DNA from: Nitratidesulfovibrio sp044433065
Lineage (GTDB): Bacteria; Desulfobacterota; Desulfovibrionia; Desulfovibrionales; Desulfovibrionaceae
DNA: 24,184 bases
NCBI GenBank assembly: GCA_044433065.1
Contig: JAWXUA010000029.1
Coordinates: forward strand, 1 to 24,184
Reading direction: 5' to 3'
A model generated the notes under the pieces. It ran no database searches and was not told the origin of the DNA. It saw only the letters and a list, made by a program, of their open reading frames with translations. The translations under genes were made by a program, and so were the position numbers. Positions 21,713-24,184 of this stretch are shown here, one piece after another. The number at the start of each line of letters is the position of its first letter. Within the stretch, counting starts at the first letter, position 1.

Positions 21713-24142
21713 TTACCCCTTTTTCCGATTAAGAATGTGCATGCGGTGACACCATGTATTGTGAACAAGCCAACCACCTTCAAGGTCTGGGTCTGGCGTG
21801 AACTCAACCCAGTAGGTCACAATATTGGGACGGAATGATGCAAGCCTTTGATTTTCTTGACTATCATCGGTGTTCGTGTTCACAAGCCAACGCCCTTCTT
21901 GCTCGACATAATGCAAAACTTTTTTGATATCGCTGTCCATGATGCGACGCTCATGCATGGCTTGTTGTGCTGCTTCAGTGTAGCGAACTTGCACTGAGGC
22001 CCACGCTGGCCGGTCTGATGGCGACTCAGCCCACTGGCTGGTTACAAGATGGTCTCGCAAGGCTACCCGATTTTCGCGTCGTTCAGAATAGGTCGGAGCA
22101 GGACGGGCATAGGCGTCACAATCGTTTGCTTGACCGCAACATTCTTGACGTATCTGCTTAGTATTAAAGAGAATATCAAGCATATGTGCTGTTGGCATGG
22201 CAGCACCAGCAAGGCGATCGCGGCACATGGCACAATAGGTTACACCCTTAGCAGCAACCTTTCCAAGACGATCGGCGCGTCCTTTGATGATAGCCTTACC
22301 AAGCTCAGGATTGGCTTCTGCGGAAAGACCACCAAAGCCACAGCATTCTGTGGTCCGGCCAGAAAGTGCTGGTTCTTCTGTATGAATTTCCAACGATTGC
22401 AAGATGTTACGTACTGCAAGGCGGACTTCATCATTCTCACGCGTACCACATGGGTCATGGAGGGCAAGGGCTTCTGCCAATGAGCCATTGTGCACGGCAT
22501 CCAATACCCCAACGCCATGCACTTGCACAGCATTATCCACACATTGCCAGAAACTTTGTACTGGAATTTCAGGGAGATGCTCAGCAAACATCCGTGCACA
22601 AGACGGACAGGCTGTGACGACTGTGGGCTTGTCAGAAGAGTTATTCAGGACCTCCCAAGCGGCCGCCACCTTACGTAAATTCTCATGGAACAGCTCTTCA
22701 CGACCAGCCCAATGAGCAGGTGCACCGCAACAATGCAACATGATGCCCACGCCAGATTTGTCTTTTTCCAAAGATGGCAAGGTCTTGCGCAGCCAGTTCC
22801 ATGCGTTTTCCACATTATCAGGCGATGATGCCCCAAGTTGACAACCGGGGAAAAAGAGCCACGAACTGCTTGCATGGTCTGGCTCATGTTTTACCAAAGC
22901 GCAGGCTTCGCCATTGGCAAAGGCCATGTCGCGCAAGGCAAATTCATGGGCAGAAGGAGGCATAATCCCTTTGCGGACCATGCTTTGTCTGGTGGTCAAA
23001 CACAGTTGGCCCATGTCGAAATGCTCTGGGCAAATGGTCGAGCAAAGGCCACATGTCATGCACGAATTGATGAGCTTATTGGAAAGACGCGTACCCATGA
23101 CCACGGCTTCGTTATTGTAAATGCGCCGCGTATATTGCTTTGGATACGAGCCAAAAGACTTTAAGTATTCGCAATGATTAACACAATGCATACATTCACA
23201 ACGCAAACAACGTTTAGCCTCAGCACGGAGTTCAGTCTCGGAATAGCTCTTACCTTCAGCCTTCACAATATCTGTACTTTCCACGCCATCCAAGCTCGTG
23301 AACAGCTTCGACGCAAAAATACCTTCGCGCTCACGGCCAATAGTCAACGATGCTTTCTGATGGTAGCGGTCAATGGAGACTGCGGCGCGACGACCTATGG
23401 CGGCCATCATAACAGGCGAAACACCGGAACCATCTTCATTCCTAGGACCCTGACTTGCAAAAACACCAGTCATAACAGTGCCAAGGGTTATGCTATCAGG
23501 TTCTGGCATGCCAGTACACAGCACCTCGTATGCAGAAGGACCCACAAAGACTACACCGGCGCGCTCAACTTCATTTTCAACAAGCGCTAAATTAAGCTCT
23601 GTATTTTCATGGATTTGCACACCAACGCGTTTAAGAGCGTCAATTTCAGCATCCAAAAATTCTTGCAATGCGCCATCAACATAGTCTTGTGGTAAGGCCA
23701 AGCCATCAAGGCCTGCATTCACTGCACCAGCACAGTACAAATGCACCTCAATGCCCTTGCGAACCATGTCAGAAGCCGCCGCTAAGCTTGCCAAATCATG
23801 GCCAAAAACAGTTACCTTTCTACCACGGTTTGGCAATGCAGGAGGTGGTGTCGCTTTGCCTGACAACTCAGCACAAGCCCTTTCCAGCTTCGCAATTTCA
23901 ACCGCGCCGCCCAAGTCCCCACGCAAGCAAGCCTTGGCGCATGGTTGGTCACAAATTCTCGCCATAAGCGTTGGCAATGGTACCGTTTTACACAGCAATG
24001 TCCACGCCTTACGCATATTTCTCGTGGCCAGCAGCTTGCAAAATTCCCTCACATCAAAATGCAAAGGGCACATTGCTCGGCAGTGTGGCGGCTCTTCCTG
24101 TGTGCACTGCGCCTCTAAGGCGTAAAGTTCAGCTTGTTCCAT
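21713..24142 (-). CDS. GltD-N / HdrD-like fused iron-sulfur oxidoreductase
   Basis: This 809-residue multi-domain redox protein begins with a GltD-type Cys-rich domain (residues 13-90: HCRAMCP, ICDQPCAKAC). A single Rossmann-like domain follows (109-300). Next come 4Fe-4S motifs (Cys312/315/317/320/324; Cys361/364/367/371) and two CCG domains as in HdrB, GlpC and LutA. These are C434-X36-CC-X39-CxxC (to 515) and C565-X34-CC-X35-CxxC (to 640), and could each hold a non-cubane cluster. A C-terminal domain of about 130 residues is unassigned. The flavin motif is degenerate (VFGHDLASLAAA instead of GxGxxG), so FAD binding is doubtful. AGGAG lies seven bases before the ATG. It is first in the cassette. 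I recall homologues named 'pyridine nucleotide-disulfide oxidoreductase/dicluster-binding protein' (DVU_1558). Confidence 0.87.
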   Translation of the reverse strand: MEQAELYALEAQCTQEEPPHCRAMCPLHFDVREFCKLLATRNMRKAWTLLCKTVPLPTLMARICDQPCAKACLRGDLGGAVEIAKLERACAELSGKATPPPALPNRGRKVTVFGHDLASLAAASDMVRKGIEVHLYCAGAVNAGLDGLALPQDYVDGALQEFLDAEIDALKRVGVQIHENTELNLALVENEVERAGVVFVGPSAYEVLCTGMPEPDSITLGTVMTGVFASQGPRNEDGSGVSPVMMAAIGRRAAVSIDRYHQKASLTIGREREGIFASKLFTSLDGVESTDIVKAEGKSYSETELRAEAKRCLRCECMHCVNHCEYLKSFGSYPKQYTRRIYNNEAVVMGTRLSNKLINSCMTCGLCSTICPEHFDMGQLCLTTRQSMVRKGIMPPSAHEFALRDMAFANGEACALVKHEPDHASSSWLFFPGCQLGASSPDNVENAWNWLRKTLPSLEKDKSGVGIMLHCCGAPAHWAGREELFHENLRKVAAAWEVLNNSSDKPTVVTACPSCARMFAEHLPEIPVQSFWQCVDNAVQVHGVGVLDAVHNGSLAEALALHDPCGTRENDEVRLAVRNILQSLEIHTEEPALSGRTTECCGFGGLSAEANPELGKAIIKGRADRLGKVAAKGVTYCAMCRDRLAGAAMPTAHMLDILFNTKQIRQECCGQANDCDAYARPAPTYSERRENRVALRDHLVTSQWAESPSDRPAWASVQVRYTEAAQQAMHERRIMDSDIKKVLHYVEQEGRWLVNTNTDDSQENQRLASFRPNIVTYWVEFTPDPDLEGGWLVHNTWCHRMHILNRKKG

Positions 24143-24184
24143 ATGTGCTCCTGCGTGGTGGGGGTTGGTGTTGCTGAGCTGGGG

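Noticed and set aside
1..24184. tRNA or rRNA genes, CRISPR arrays, transposases, phage genes
   Set aside because: The intergenic spaces were read on both strands, and no cloverleaf with a T-loop motif, regularly spaced repeats or mobile-element protein was seen.

Overview
The window looks like a piece of a Desulfovibrionales (Desulfovibrio-type sulfate reducer) genome with unusually low GC, roughly 45-50% by eye. The main reasons are a cobaltochelatase CbiK with a secretion signal, as in Desulfovibrio vulgaris; a selenocysteine formate dehydrogenase; formate-tetrahydrofolate ligase; and a six-gene cassette in the same order I remember from the DVU_1553-DVU_1558 region of D. vulgaris. That last comparison is from memory and was not searched. 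Nothing in the window looks like phage, transposon or CRISPR.

Layout. (1) 25-3980, minus strand: a cobalamin operon with promoter, B12 riboswitch, cbiK, cobI/cbiL, an unassigned polytopic membrane protein and cbiC. A hairpin covers the cbiK Shine-Dalgarno, and a long terminator-like hairpin lies between cbiK and cobI. (2) 4208-4816, plus: an iron-sulfur flavoprotein. (3) 4933-9766, minus: a cytoplasmic formate dehydrogenase. The catalytic gene looks like two ORFs but is one selenoprotein, read through an in-frame UGA followed by a clear bacterial SECIS hairpin. Its partner fuses the Fe-S tail of NuoF to a GltD-like flavoprotein. (4) 9872-11551, minus: fhs, which uses formate. (5) 11935-13400, minus: an outer-membrane beta-barrel protein and a cupin. 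(6) 13605-16809, plus: lplA, then an activase and a double-cubane-cluster-type reductase of the 2-hydroxyacyl-CoA dehydratase family. (7) 16866-24142, minus: the six-gene redox/radical cassette.

How parts fit. Fdh and Fhs join formate to NAD(P)H and to one-carbon folate metabolism. The B12 operon would supply corrinoid. The six-gene cassette is the best candidate for an undescribed system. It holds an 809-residue Fe-S protein with two HdrB/GlpC-type CCG domains and a degenerate flavin site, a mini zinc ribbon, a methyltransferase, a C_GCAxxG_C_C-type redox protein, a radical SAM enzyme with the Cys signature of the MJ0619/tetraether-synthase group, and an adenylate-forming ligase. Together they suggest an electron donor driving radical-based modification or synthesis of an activated acid. 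The product cannot be told from sequence. The convergent neighbour, an ATP-driven low-potential reductase pair, may or may not be linked.
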